Assembly: GCA_024280885.1 (NCBI GenBank)
Contig: JAJRPF010000008.1
Location: forward strand, 75,707-139,706
Source of the DNA: Planctomycetota bacterium
GTDB taxonomy: Bacteria; Planctomycetota; JAJSAM01; JAJVHW01
DNA length: 64,000 nt
Direction of reading: 5' to 3'
Shown here in pieces: positions 34,564 to 43,220 of the stretch. Below the pieces are notes generated by a model. The model was not told the origin of the DNA, ran no database searches, and was given only the letters and a program-made list of their open reading frames with translations. Position 1 is the stretch's first letter. Each line of letters begins with the position of its first letter. The position numbers and the translations under genes are program-made.

Positions 34564-37500
34564 TCAGCGCGCGCCGATCTCGGTGGAGACCGCCTCGATC
34601 GCCTTTCGGTGCTCTGCGGCCCAGTCGTTCGTGAGCAGGTCATCGAGGGTCGTCTGGGCCGCGTCCGGGTCGCCGGCACGTGATTGCGCGCGGGCCAGTT
34701 CGAGCCAGCCCTGGATCTCCAGCGAGCGGATACGGACGACCTGTTGCCATTGGACGGCGGCGTCCGCGTAGGCCTTCGAGTCGGTGCGGATCTTCGCGAG
34801 TCGTCGGTGACCGTCGGCTTCGTTCGGCGCGTAGTCGACGAGGCCCGTCAGGGCACGCTCCGCACCCTCGGCGCCGTCGATCTGCCGCAGGTAGACCGCG
34901 AGTTGGGGATAGAGATCCGGTTGGGCGGGGACGCGAGCGAGCGAGTCGGCGATCGCCGCCGCCGTACCCGCATCATCGCCCACAAGCTTCGCGGCCGCGA
35001 TCACCATCGAGAGCACGTGAACGTCGTCGGGAGTATGACGCAGGGCGACGCGGAGATGGCGCAGCGCGGGTGCGCCTTCCTTCCGCTCGAGATGGATCGC
35101 AGCCAGGGCGCGACGGATGACCGGGGCGTCGAGTCCGGTCTTCGCCGCCTCGGCTTCGTAGCGTGCCGTCCACGCCGGCAGATCGGGGATGAGCTTCAGC
35201 ACCTTCGTGAGGGCACCGAGCGCCTGCGCGCGATTGTCGCTGCGGTTGCTCATCACCACCACCGCGGCGGATGCTGCGTCCACGGCTTCGTCGAAGCGTC
35301 CAAGTCCGGCGTGCGCGCGCGCCAACTCGCCGTACATGTTGGCGAGATGACCGTCACCGCCTCGGCGCGCGCGCGTCAGTCGCTGGTACTCAGGGATCGC
35401 GAGTGCGAAGAGACCGACGCAGCGCGTGTAGTACGTACACGCCAGGGCGACCTTCGCGAGCTGCTCGTCGGCCCGCTGGCCGCGGTACCGCGGACTCGTG
35501 CGCTCCGCGAAGTGTGAGTGCGCCGCGTCCACGAGAGCCCTGCCGTCGTCGTCGCGCCCGACCTCGTGGAGAGCGCGGATGTTGACCAGCGCGTACTTCA
35601 GATTGTCAGGACGTTCCGAGACCAATCGCTCGGAGTGTGTGAGCACGTCCGGCCAGCGCTTTTCGTGCTGCAACCACTGCACGAGCGCCCAACGTCCGTT
35701 CTCGCGCAAGACCTCGCGTTCGTCGGCGTCGAGCAGCGTCTGGATCGCCTCCGGATAGAGCTGCAGGCCGTTCCATTGATACTGCGCTGTGTGGAGCTGG
35801 ATACCGACCGAAGTCGGGTGCTCGTGTAGGACGCGACGCGCAACGTCCGCGAAGTCGACAGCCTTCGCCTTCCAAAAATTGCGCCTGTTCGTCCAGGCGT
35901 AGAGGTCGCGCCCGCGTGCTTGCTGGGTCGTCAGATCGCGTTCGAGTTCGCGTAGCACGATGGCGAGCAGCCGCGGTTCGAGCGGTCCGATCTTCGGACC
36001 CAGCTCGCGACGCCAGTTCCCCATGCTCCCGGAGACGTAGTTCCACGCATCCGTTCCGCGTCGGCGATACCACGTCGGCTCCGCTTCGATCCGCTCCACC
36101 AGGAACGTCAATGCCGGGAGACGTCCCGCGACGCTCCGGAGCGAGTTCGAGACGCGCCGGATCCGATCCGCCTGCTGCTGTCCAAAGCGCGGCAGAATCT
36201 CGGGCAGGAGCGCCCGCGAGAACGCGATCAGATCCGCTGCGACGTTCTGCACCTTGGCGTGCTTGTGCGCGACTTCGTGGAGTTCGCAGTAGCGATCGAG
36301 GACCTCGCTGACAAACGTCGGTGAGTGTTCCGCAAGCGCCCGTTCCATCTGCGCTCGGACGGTGCGATAGAGTTCCGCTCCGCTGCCGTGCGTCACGGTC
36401 CCGCCCTGTTCGAGGCAGCGGACGTAGAGCGTGAAGAGGCGACGGGTGTACCACTCGCGTCGCGCCGTCGATGCCTGGCGTTCGCGCTCGGCCAACAGAC
36501 GCGCTTCGCCGGCTCCGTACTTCCGGGCCGCCTCGAACCAGCCGGTGTGCTGGTCCACAACGTCGTTCACAGACTGCGGGAGGATGCCGCCGGACGCCGC
36601 CCGGTACTCGTCCAGCGCCACGCTCATGCCGTCGATCGCAACGCCCTGATGTCCGTACGCCCATTCGGTCACGTAGCGATGCTGCGCCACGCGCAGGCGC
36701 TCGACAGAGCCGCGCTCGGTCCTCTCGTGGAGGTCCTGCAACTGCGCGAGCTGCTCGTCGGCGAGCGACGCGTGCGGGATCTTCCCGAGCGACGCGAGAT
36801 ACGACGCCATCAGCCGGATCTCGCCCGGCAACCACTCTCCCTTGCGCGCGTCCTTCAGATGACGCAGCGAGAGTTCGACGTGCGGTCCTGGCTGGTCCAG
36901 CACCTCGGCGGCGCGACGTTCGACCTGCGCCATCAAGAGTGCGAGCCCTCGGCGGTCCGTGTCGGTCTTCGTCGTGCTCATGCGCTCGCTCAGGCGCAGA
37001 CGGATCTCGTCGCACGTCGCCTCCTCGTGGACGTCCTGCAGGATGGCATTACTCGCTTCGAGGAACGGATAGACCGCCTGCGGCGTGTGTCCGAGGACGC
37101 CGTCGGCGAGCGACGCGAGCACGCGGAAATCCTTCGTCGCTTCGTAGAGACTCCTCACCCGGTAGAGCTTGCCTGCGGGTGATGTGCTCTTCGAGAGCAG
37201 CACTCGAATCAGGCGCAGGACCTCGTCGTCCATGTCGGGTGGGACGCCGCTGCCGTCGTCTGCGCGGCGCATGCGATAGACCTCTTGACCGAGACGGTTC
37301 GCGAGTTGATTCTCGTCCACGACGCGGTACCGACGCTCCAGCGTGTCCTGTCGCCGTTGCTCGTCACCGAGGACGAGGTACCACGCCGCCAGGGACACGT
37401 AGTGCGGCTCAGCCAACTCATCGAGACGGGCGACGCTCTCGAATTCCGCGACCGCCTCGTCGAGCCGTTCCAGTTCCGCCATGAGGTAGCCGAGCGCGAT

Positions 37501-40500
37501 GCGCCAGCGGCTCTCGACTTGTGACGGGACGATCCATGAACGCAGAGCTGTCTCGAGATCGGCGGGGCGATCGAGGGCAACCAGGAGCCGGAAGATGGCA
37601 TAGCGCCAGTCGAGCGCTGCGTCCCGCGCCGAGTCCTTCTCCTCGATTTCCAGGTGCTCGTCGAGCAACTTCACGACGCGCTCGGCGAGCCCCTCGGGGG
37701 CGTTCCGACGAACCGCGATGTACGAGAGCGCGAGCACGCTGCGTTCACTCAGTATCCACTCCAGCGCGTCGGCCCCTGACGCGATCGAGAGCAGCATCTC
37801 GCGCGCTTCGCCCTCGACCGCAACCGGCTCCTCGCCCAATTCGGCGAGGAAGCAGATCCGCTCGATCTCGTACCACGGGCGCAGGAGCTCGGGCGCGGTC
37901 TTCGTCTCCGCTGCAAGCCTTGCTGCGAGTGCTCGACGAGCGTTCGCCTGCGCCGTTTTCTGTTGCGCGCGCAACGCGGTGCGCGGGAGCTTCTCCCGCT
38001 CTGCCGCCGGGCCGAGTTCGGCCTCGACTCGCATCGCAAGCAGTTGATCTGCGATACGGCGTACGCTGCTCGAGAAGGTCTGCGTCTTCTGGGGATCGGG
38101 CGTCGCCTCGGCGACCGATCGCGGGATGAGCGCAAGAATCTCGTCCTCGAGCGCGACGGTCCAGGGCAGTTGCGCCAGCCGCTGTGTCAACAGACCGGCG
38201 TATCCCGGAGCGTTGGTCGCCGATGCCTGTTCGAGCGCCTCCCGGAGAAGCGTGACGGCTTCGGCGGGTTCTTCGTGCGCGTCGAGCAAACCGAGTGCGA
38301 GACCGAAGAGAGCACGTCTCTCGTTCGCGTCCTGCGTGTCGCGCCAACGCGTCGTCACGCGGTCGGCGACCGCGCGCCAGACGTCGGCGTCCACGCTGTT
38401 GCGATCCCACAGAAGCCACGCCTGGAGGCGCACGAGCCGTCCGACCGACAGCGACTCGATCATCTCGGGCTTCGTCAGGTCGTCACGTAGCGCCGCCAAC
38501 AGCTCGCGATGGAGCCCTAACTGGCGCAAACGGTGATGCTGGACGATCTTGGCGACGATGTTCGGATCCGCCGTGTCGTCGAACGCGAGACGGCGCGCCA
38601 CGTCGACCAACCTGCGTACCCACTTCTCATCGAGGGGCGCGTTGCTCCAGCGGCCCGTCCACTCCTCACCCAGGGCCGTGGATACCGCTGCTGTGAGTTG
38701 CGCGCGCGCCGTGGTGTCCGTGCCGGCGTCGGTCGCCCCATCGAGTCGAGCCGCGATCCACGCGTCGCACTCGTCCACGCGCTCGAGCGCGAGCAGCGCG
38801 TCGAGTCGCACGCGGTAGCCCTGCCAATCCTCGGGTTGCTCGTCGATCCAACGCTCGGCGACCATGAGTAGGTCATCCAGGCGCATTGCATTCCACAGCA
38901 CCATCGCGAGCTGCCGGAAGCCGCTCTGCACTTGATACGGCGGCCACGTGTAGCCACTCGTCTCGAGTTCGGCGAACACCCGGAGTGCCTCGTCCACGCG
39001 TCCTGCCTGCGCCAGTGCATTGAGCAGCGCCAGCACGGCTTGCGGATCCTGCGGGCGTGCCTCCCAGAGATTGCGCCAGATCGCGATCGCCTCGTCCCGC
39101 CGCCCCGAGTTGAAGAGCAACGAGGCCCGCTGTCGGCTCCACATGGTGGACCACCAGCGATCCTCGGCTGCGGTTGTGTCCGTGACGGTGCCGGAACCGA
39201 CTCCCGCCAGCGCGTTCATGAGTTCGAGGCGCTCGTTGACGTGGAACGGCCCGGTCTGTGAGTGCAGTTGCCAAGCGACCGCGCGAGCGTCCGGCGCCGT
39301 CGAACCAACCAGCGCATCCGCCATGCGCCGCACGTGTGCAACGAATGCCTCACCCTGGCGACTGTACGTGTAGAGCGAGAGGGCGATCCACTCCGCTCCC
39401 GGCTTGCCCTCTACCAGGGCGCGCGCCTTCTTCCAAGTCGCCCACGCCTCGTCCCATCGCTGGAACCGCGCATGGTCGCTCGCGATGGTTAACAGGTCAG
39501 CGAACGTCGCCTGATCGTCATGGATAGCCTGCTTGGCCGCCGCGAGATCGGGGTCCGCGACGTCGAGGAAGATCACGTCGTCCTGACCATCAAGCGCCTT
39601 CGTGAGAGCCGCGTCGAACGCATCCGCCGTAAGTTCGCGAACCGTCGCGAGCTTGCGCCAGATCTCGGAGCCGTCCGCATCGATGATCGCCACGTTGGTC
39701 GGCCACCAGAGCCCGCCCGCGAGGGTCAGATCGATCACGCGCCGCGAACTCGTCAGCTTCTCCCCACTGAACGAATCGGTGCGGAGCACGATGCGTTTCT
39801 CGGTGTCGATCGTGACGACGACAGACGCGATCTCCGCCGTGCCGTACGCCTTCGGCGCCGTCAGGCGGATGGAGACGAGCGTGCCGTCGCGCGACTCGAT
39901 CTTCGCCGACCACTGCGCGTACGAGAGCGCGAAGTCGACGCGGTGTCGGCTCGCAAGCGGTCCCCAATCATCGCGGTCTTCTTCTGTTCCCGGCCGCTTG
40001 CGTCCCAATCGAATGCCGTCGGTCAGATTGCCGGACTCGTCGGTCAGCCAACGCTCGTAGTGCGGCTGCCCGAGTTGACGGATGCGCGCGAACCAGCGCT
40101 CGCGTCCGATCAGTGCGCGACCCATGTTGGCGATGAGGTCTTCGGGTTCCGCGGGGCCGAGCCCACCCTGTCGGAAGGTGATCTCGACACCGGTCTCGAC
40201 GCCGTCGGGGAGAACCAACGGGGTGGAGACGAGTTCCAGTGCCTCCGCGGTCTCGGCATCCCACGTCGGTTGCATCGGATCGGGAGCGCGCTTCGCGGGT
40301 GGCGGGAGCGCAGGGAAGCGCTGGAAGAGCAGGTTCGCGAGCCAGGCGTACGCGTACCGGGGCCGCTTGCCCCCGGCGATGAAGTCGAGCGGGACCGAAC
40401 TTCCCCCGGTCCGAGGCCCCCCGAGTTGCGTCTGGAATGCCCGCTTCCGTGAGAGCGACTCCCTCGCGGAGCGCATCTTCGAGAACTCGAAGTCCGAGTC

Positions 40501-43137
40501 GAGCTCCCTCATCGGCGGCGGTGTTCCCGGTGGGGGTGGCGGATCCATCGGTTCGCGTGAATCCGGCGGGATCTCGCCTTGCCCGATTCCGTCCCCGTTC
40601 GTGTCGCCGAGGCTCTCTGCCAGCTCTCCGCCGGGGCCCCGGTAGGTAGCCGACGCTGCACCCGGCACGCCGCCGTCCCAGGTACCGGTCGAGAGTTCCG
40701 CGTCGTAGAGCGCCGAGCGGCCTCCCCCGGAGTCGCTCCACCCTCCACCGCCGCCACCGCCGTATCCCCACGCGACGGCCTGAGCCTGGAGCCCGCGTCC
40801 CAGCCCGGAGATCTCCGCTAGCATCCGGCGCCGCAGGTTGAGCCGCCATGCGCGTGCCGTCTTCGCCTGTTCGCGCAACGCCGCCGTCGCCGCCTGCGTG
40901 CGCGCCTCGGTGAAGAAGCGCTCGCCGTCGCGCATGTACACGCGGCGCGCCACGCCGTAGCGCTCGCGATCCGCGTCATTCTCGAGCACGAGGAACGACG
41001 TGTACGGGGTCATGATCCCGAAGCGTTCGCTGAACGCGACGATCTCGTTCTTGATCTCCGGTGTGCGTCCCTCGGCGAGGAGCGCGTCGAGATGTTTGCG
41101 CGCCCAGAGCCGCGGCAGGAACGAGTTACCCGTCTCGTCGCCATCGAGTGCGAGATCGGCTGTGAACTGGACCGACTTGCCGTTCAACTCTCCGGTGACG
41201 GTCACCTTGCCGTGCTGTGCGCCGCCGCCTTCTGGCAGGAAGCGCCCCAGGACGATCTGCTGCGTGCCGGCGGGCAGACTCGGTAGCCGTTCGGGATAGA
41301 CGCGTGCCGTGCGTAACCCGGTGAACGAAACGCGGAGATCCCGGATAGGCGGCTGCGCCACTTCGGAGAGAAACGCATACGCAGCGCGCGGCGCATCGCC
41401 GTCGATCCGGCGTGCGGAGCCGCCGAGCGTCGCGATCGCGTCGAGGACACCCTCCTCGTACGCACTGCCCGTGGCGACCGCGTGAAACGACGCGCCCTCG
41501 GGGTTCAGTTTCCGCATGCGCTTGATGCGTTGCGCGAGCGCCACCGGGTCGGCGTCGCCGGTCGTCCCGATCCCGTCGCCGATGTAGACCACGAGCGTGC
41601 CGTCTGTCGCCTTCGACGCCGCTTCGGAGAGCGCCATGTCGAGGTCGGTCCAGCCGAGCGAGAAGCGGCGATCGAGGGCCGTCAGCGCGCGCTCGATGTT
41701 CTCGTCCGTGACGGCAAGTCGCTCGGGGACCGGCCACGCGACGGCGGCGTCGCAGGCCATGAGCCGGAACTGATCTTCGGGGCCGAGCAGAGCGAGTGTC
41801 GCTTCCAGGAATGCGCGCTGCGCCTTGCGATCGGCTGGACCCATGGACCCCGACGTGTCCGCGATGAAGAGCAGATCGAGCGGGTCACCCTCGGGGACGA
41901 GATCGCGCTCCCACGCGCCGGCCGACGGATCGGGCGGCGCGAACATCAGCATGAAGTAGCCGTCGTCGCCGCGCCGATGCGGCACGACGCGCAGCGGACT
42001 CGTGCGCGCCACGTCGAAGACGACTTCGAAGTCGCGCTCCGGGGTGTAGTTCTCGGCCGTGAACTCCAGCGTCGCGTCGTGCGCCGTCTGCGTGACGCGC
42101 ACGTCGTGCGTCGGCGACGACGCCGACTCGATCTGCGCCGTTGAGTGATTGACGACCTTGATCTGCAACTGCCGCAGCGGATTTGTGCGGAGCAACTCGC
42201 TGCGCAGCGCGTAGCGGTAGCGCACGCGCGTGCCCTCCAGCGGGAGCACCTGCGTGTAGCGCAGACGGATGCGTTTCTCGCCGTGCTTGGGGATCGGGAA
42301 GACGCTCGCCTTGAAGAGATTGCCGCCGCTCCATTCGAGCAGCCCCGGGTCCTTCTTCCGGCGCAGGATGTCCTCGTAGATCTGCCGTGCCCGCTGCCGC
42401 TCGATGATGTCGGCCTCGACCAATTCGTTCCCGATCCACATGCCGAAGCCGCTGATCGATGCGCCCGCAGGCAGCGGGAACGAGAACACACCTTCGAGAA
42501 CTGTGCCGGTCGCGTTGACGAACGACTCCTCGATCGTCGTCACCGCGATCTGATCGCGGATCACGACACTCACCTTGTGATAGCCGACCGAGAGCGGCAG
42601 ATCGCGTCCATCCACGTTGGCGACCAGCGAGCCCATCCATTCGTCGGTGGTCGAGACGCGGTAGCCCTGGAGCCAGCGCGGCGTCTCATCCAGACGCGTC
42701 GTCGCGTCGCCCTTCGCGCGCAGGACCACCGCATCGGTGACGCTCGCCGAGAACGCGCCCGGCCCCGTCACGTTCACCGGCTTCCCCACCGCGCCTGCGA
42801 ACTCAGCGTCGCCGCGCACGAGGTGCAGCCGACCCCGATCGTCGAGTCGCACCAGGCTGCCTGCGCCCAACACAAGCGATCCTCCGCCCGCCAGCCGGAT
42901 CTCGGCGGCATTCGCGCCGCGCGCCATCGTCCGGACCTGATCGCCGGGTAAGAGCACGGTCTGCGGCCCCACGGGACTCCACCGCTGCCGCCCCGCAGGC
43001 TGCACGAGAACGCTGCCTTGCAGGTCCGCGACGACTCCGACGCGACCGTCGTCGGCGAGCCCGGAGGCCTCCGTACGCGCGGGTCCCGCCACCGCCAGAA
43101 CGACCGCGACCAATCCCACCAAGACCCGATATCGCAT
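34564..43137 (-). CDS. Giant secreted VIT-VWA protein with long TPR-like region
   Basis: 2857 residues, an unusually large single frame. A signal peptide (about 1-25) is followed by a FecR-like domain (about 30-140, VVADLQGSVLVQPAG...VLLPGDQVRTM), a VIT domain (about 165-330; VTTIEESFVNATGTVLEGVF, RQIYEDILRRKKDPG) and a VWA domain near residues 415-600 with the MIDAS DTSGS and VYIGDGIGTTGD. A Gly-rich stretch occurs about 785-835, a lipid-transport/outer-membrane-sorting-like beta domain about 1020-1200, and then 1600 residues of TPR-like helical repeats to the end. GGAGG before the ATG supports the start. Probably an envelope or extracellular scaffold; specific role unknown. It follows the solute-binding fusion gene by 83 bp. 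Confidence 0.85.
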   Translation of the reverse strand: MRYRVLVGLVAVVLAVAGPARTEASGLADDGRVGVVADLQGSVLVQPAGRQRWSPVGPQTVLLPGDQVRTMARGANAAEIRLAGGGSLVLGAGSLVRLDDRGRLHLVRGDAEFAGAVGKPVNVTGPGAFSASVTDAVVLRAKGDATTRLDETPRWLQGYRVSTTDEWMGSLVANVDGRDLPLSVGYHKVSVVIRDQIAVTTIEESFVNATGTVLEGVFSFPLPAGASISGFGMWIGNELVEADIIERQRARQIYEDILRRKKDPGLLEWSGGNLFKASVFPIPKHGEKRIRLRYTQVLPLEGTRVRYRYALRSELLRTNPLRQLQIKVVNHSTAQIESASSPTHDVRVTQTAHDATLEFTAENYTPERDFEVVFDVARTSPLRVVPHRRGDDGYFMLMFAPPDPSAGAWERDLVPEGDPLDLLFIADTSGSMGPADRKAQRAFLEATLALLGPEDQFRLMACDAAVAWPVPERLAVTDENIERALTALDRRFSLGWTDLDMALSEAASKATDGTLVVYIGDGIGTTGDADPVALAQRIKRMRKLNPEGASFHAVATGSAYEEGVLDAIATLGGSARRIDGDAPRAAYAFLSEVAQPPIRDLRVSFTGLRTARVYPERLPSLPAGTQQIVLGRFLPEGGGAQHGKVTVTGELNGKSVQFTADLALDGDETGNSFLPRLWARKHLDALLAEGRTPEIKNEIVAFSERFGIMTPYTSFLVLENDADRERYGVARRVYMRDGERFFTEARTQAATAALREQAKTARAWRLNLRRRMLAEISGLGRGLQAQAVAWGYGGGGGGGWSDSGGGRSALYDAELSTGTWDGGVPGAASATYRGPGGELAESLGDTNGDGIGQGEIPPDSREPMDPPPPPGTPPPMRELDSDFEFSKMRSARESLSRKRAFQTQLGGPRTGGSSVPLDFIAGGKRPRYAYAWLANLLFQRFPALPPPAKRAPDPMQPTWDAETAEALELVSTPLVLPDGVETGVEITFRQGGLGPAEPEDLIANMGRALIGRERWFARIRQLGQPHYERWLTDESGNLTDGIRLGRKRPGTEEDRDDWGPLASRHRVDFALSYAQWSAKIESRDGTLVSIRLTAPKAYGTAEIASVVVTIDTEKRIVLRTDSFSGEKLTSSRRVIDLTLAGGLWWPTNVAIIDADGSEIWRKLATVRELTADAFDAALTKALDGQDDVIFLDVADPDLAAAKQAIHDDQATFADLLTIASDHARFQRWDEAWATWKKARALVEGKPGAEWIALSLYTYSRQGEAFVAHVRRMADALVGSTAPDARAVAWQLHSQTGPFHVNERLELMNALAGVGSGTVTDTTAAEDRWWSTMWSRQRASLLFNSGRRDEAIAIWRNLWEARPQDPQAVLALLNALAQAGRVDEALRVFAELETSGYTWPPYQVQSGFRQLAMVLWNAMRLDDLLMVAERWIDEQPEDWQGYRVRLDALLALERVDECDAWIAARLDGATDAGTDTTARAQLTAAVSTALGEEWTGRWSNAPLDEKWVRRLVDVARRLAFDDTADPNIVAKIVQHHRLRQLGLHRELLAALRDDLTKPEMIESLSVGRLVRLQAWLLWDRNSVDADVWRAVADRVTTRWRDTQDANERRALFGLALGLLDAHEEPAEAVTLLREALEQASATNAPGYAGLLTQRLAQLPWTVALEDEILALIPRSVAEATPDPQKTQTFSSSVRRIADQLLAMRVEAELGPAAEREKLPRTALRAQQKTAQANARRALAARLAAETKTAPELLRPWYEIERICFLAELGEEPVAVEGEAREMLLSIASGADALEWILSERSVLALSYIAVRRNAPEGLAERVVKLLDEHLEIEEKDSARDAALDWRYAIFRLLVALDRPADLETALRSWIVPSQVESRWRIALGYLMAELERLDEAVAEFESVARLDELAEPHYVSLAAWYLVLGDEQRRQDTLERRYRVVDENQLANRLGQEVYRMRRADDGSGVPPDMDDEVLRLIRVLLSKSTSPAGKLYRVRSLYEATKDFRVLASLADGVLGHTPQAVYPFLEASNAILQDVHEEATCDEIRLRLSERMSTTKTDTDRRGLALLMAQVERRAAEVLDQPGPHVELSLRHLKDARKGEWLPGEIRLMASYLASLGKIPHASLADEQLAQLQDLHERTERGSVERLRVAQHRYVTEWAYGHQGVAIDGMSVALDEYRAASGGILPQSVNDVVDQHTGWFEAARKYGAGEARLLAERERQASTARREWYTRRLFTLYVRCLEQGGTVTHGSGAELYRTVRAQMERALAEHSPTFVSEVLDRYCELHEVAHKHAKVQNVAADLIAFSRALLPEILPRFGQQQADRIRRVSNSLRSVAGRLPALTFLVERIEAEPTWYRRRGTDAWNYVSGSMGNWRRELGPKIGPLEPRLLAIVLRELERDLTTQQARGRDLYAWTNRRNFWKAKAVDFADVARRVLHEHPTSVGIQLHTAQYQWNGLQLYPEAIQTLLDADEREVLRENGRWALVQWLQHEKRWPDVLTHSERLVSERPDNLKYALVNIRALHEVGRDDDGRALVDAAHSHFAERTSPRYRGQRADEQLAKVALACTYYTRCVGLFALAIPEYQRLTRARRGGDGHLANMYGELARAHAGLGRFDEAVDAASAAVVVMSNRSDNRAQALGALTKVLKLIPDLPAWTARYEAEAAKTGLDAPVIRRALAAIHLERKEGAPALRHLRVALRHTPDDVHVLSMVIAAAKLVGDDAGTAAAIADSLARVPAQPDLYPQLAVYLRQIDGAEGAERALTGLVDYAPNEADGHRRLAKIRTDSKAYADAAVQWQQVVRIRSLEIQGWLELARAQSRAGDPDAAQTTLDDLLTNDWAAEHRKAIEAVSTEIGAR

Positions 43138-43220
43138 GCTGCCTCCGATTGCGCTTCTCCAGTGTATAGACGCAATCCAGCGGCGGAAGTTGGCGGGAAC
43201 TCGGAGATCCCCTGCGCGGA

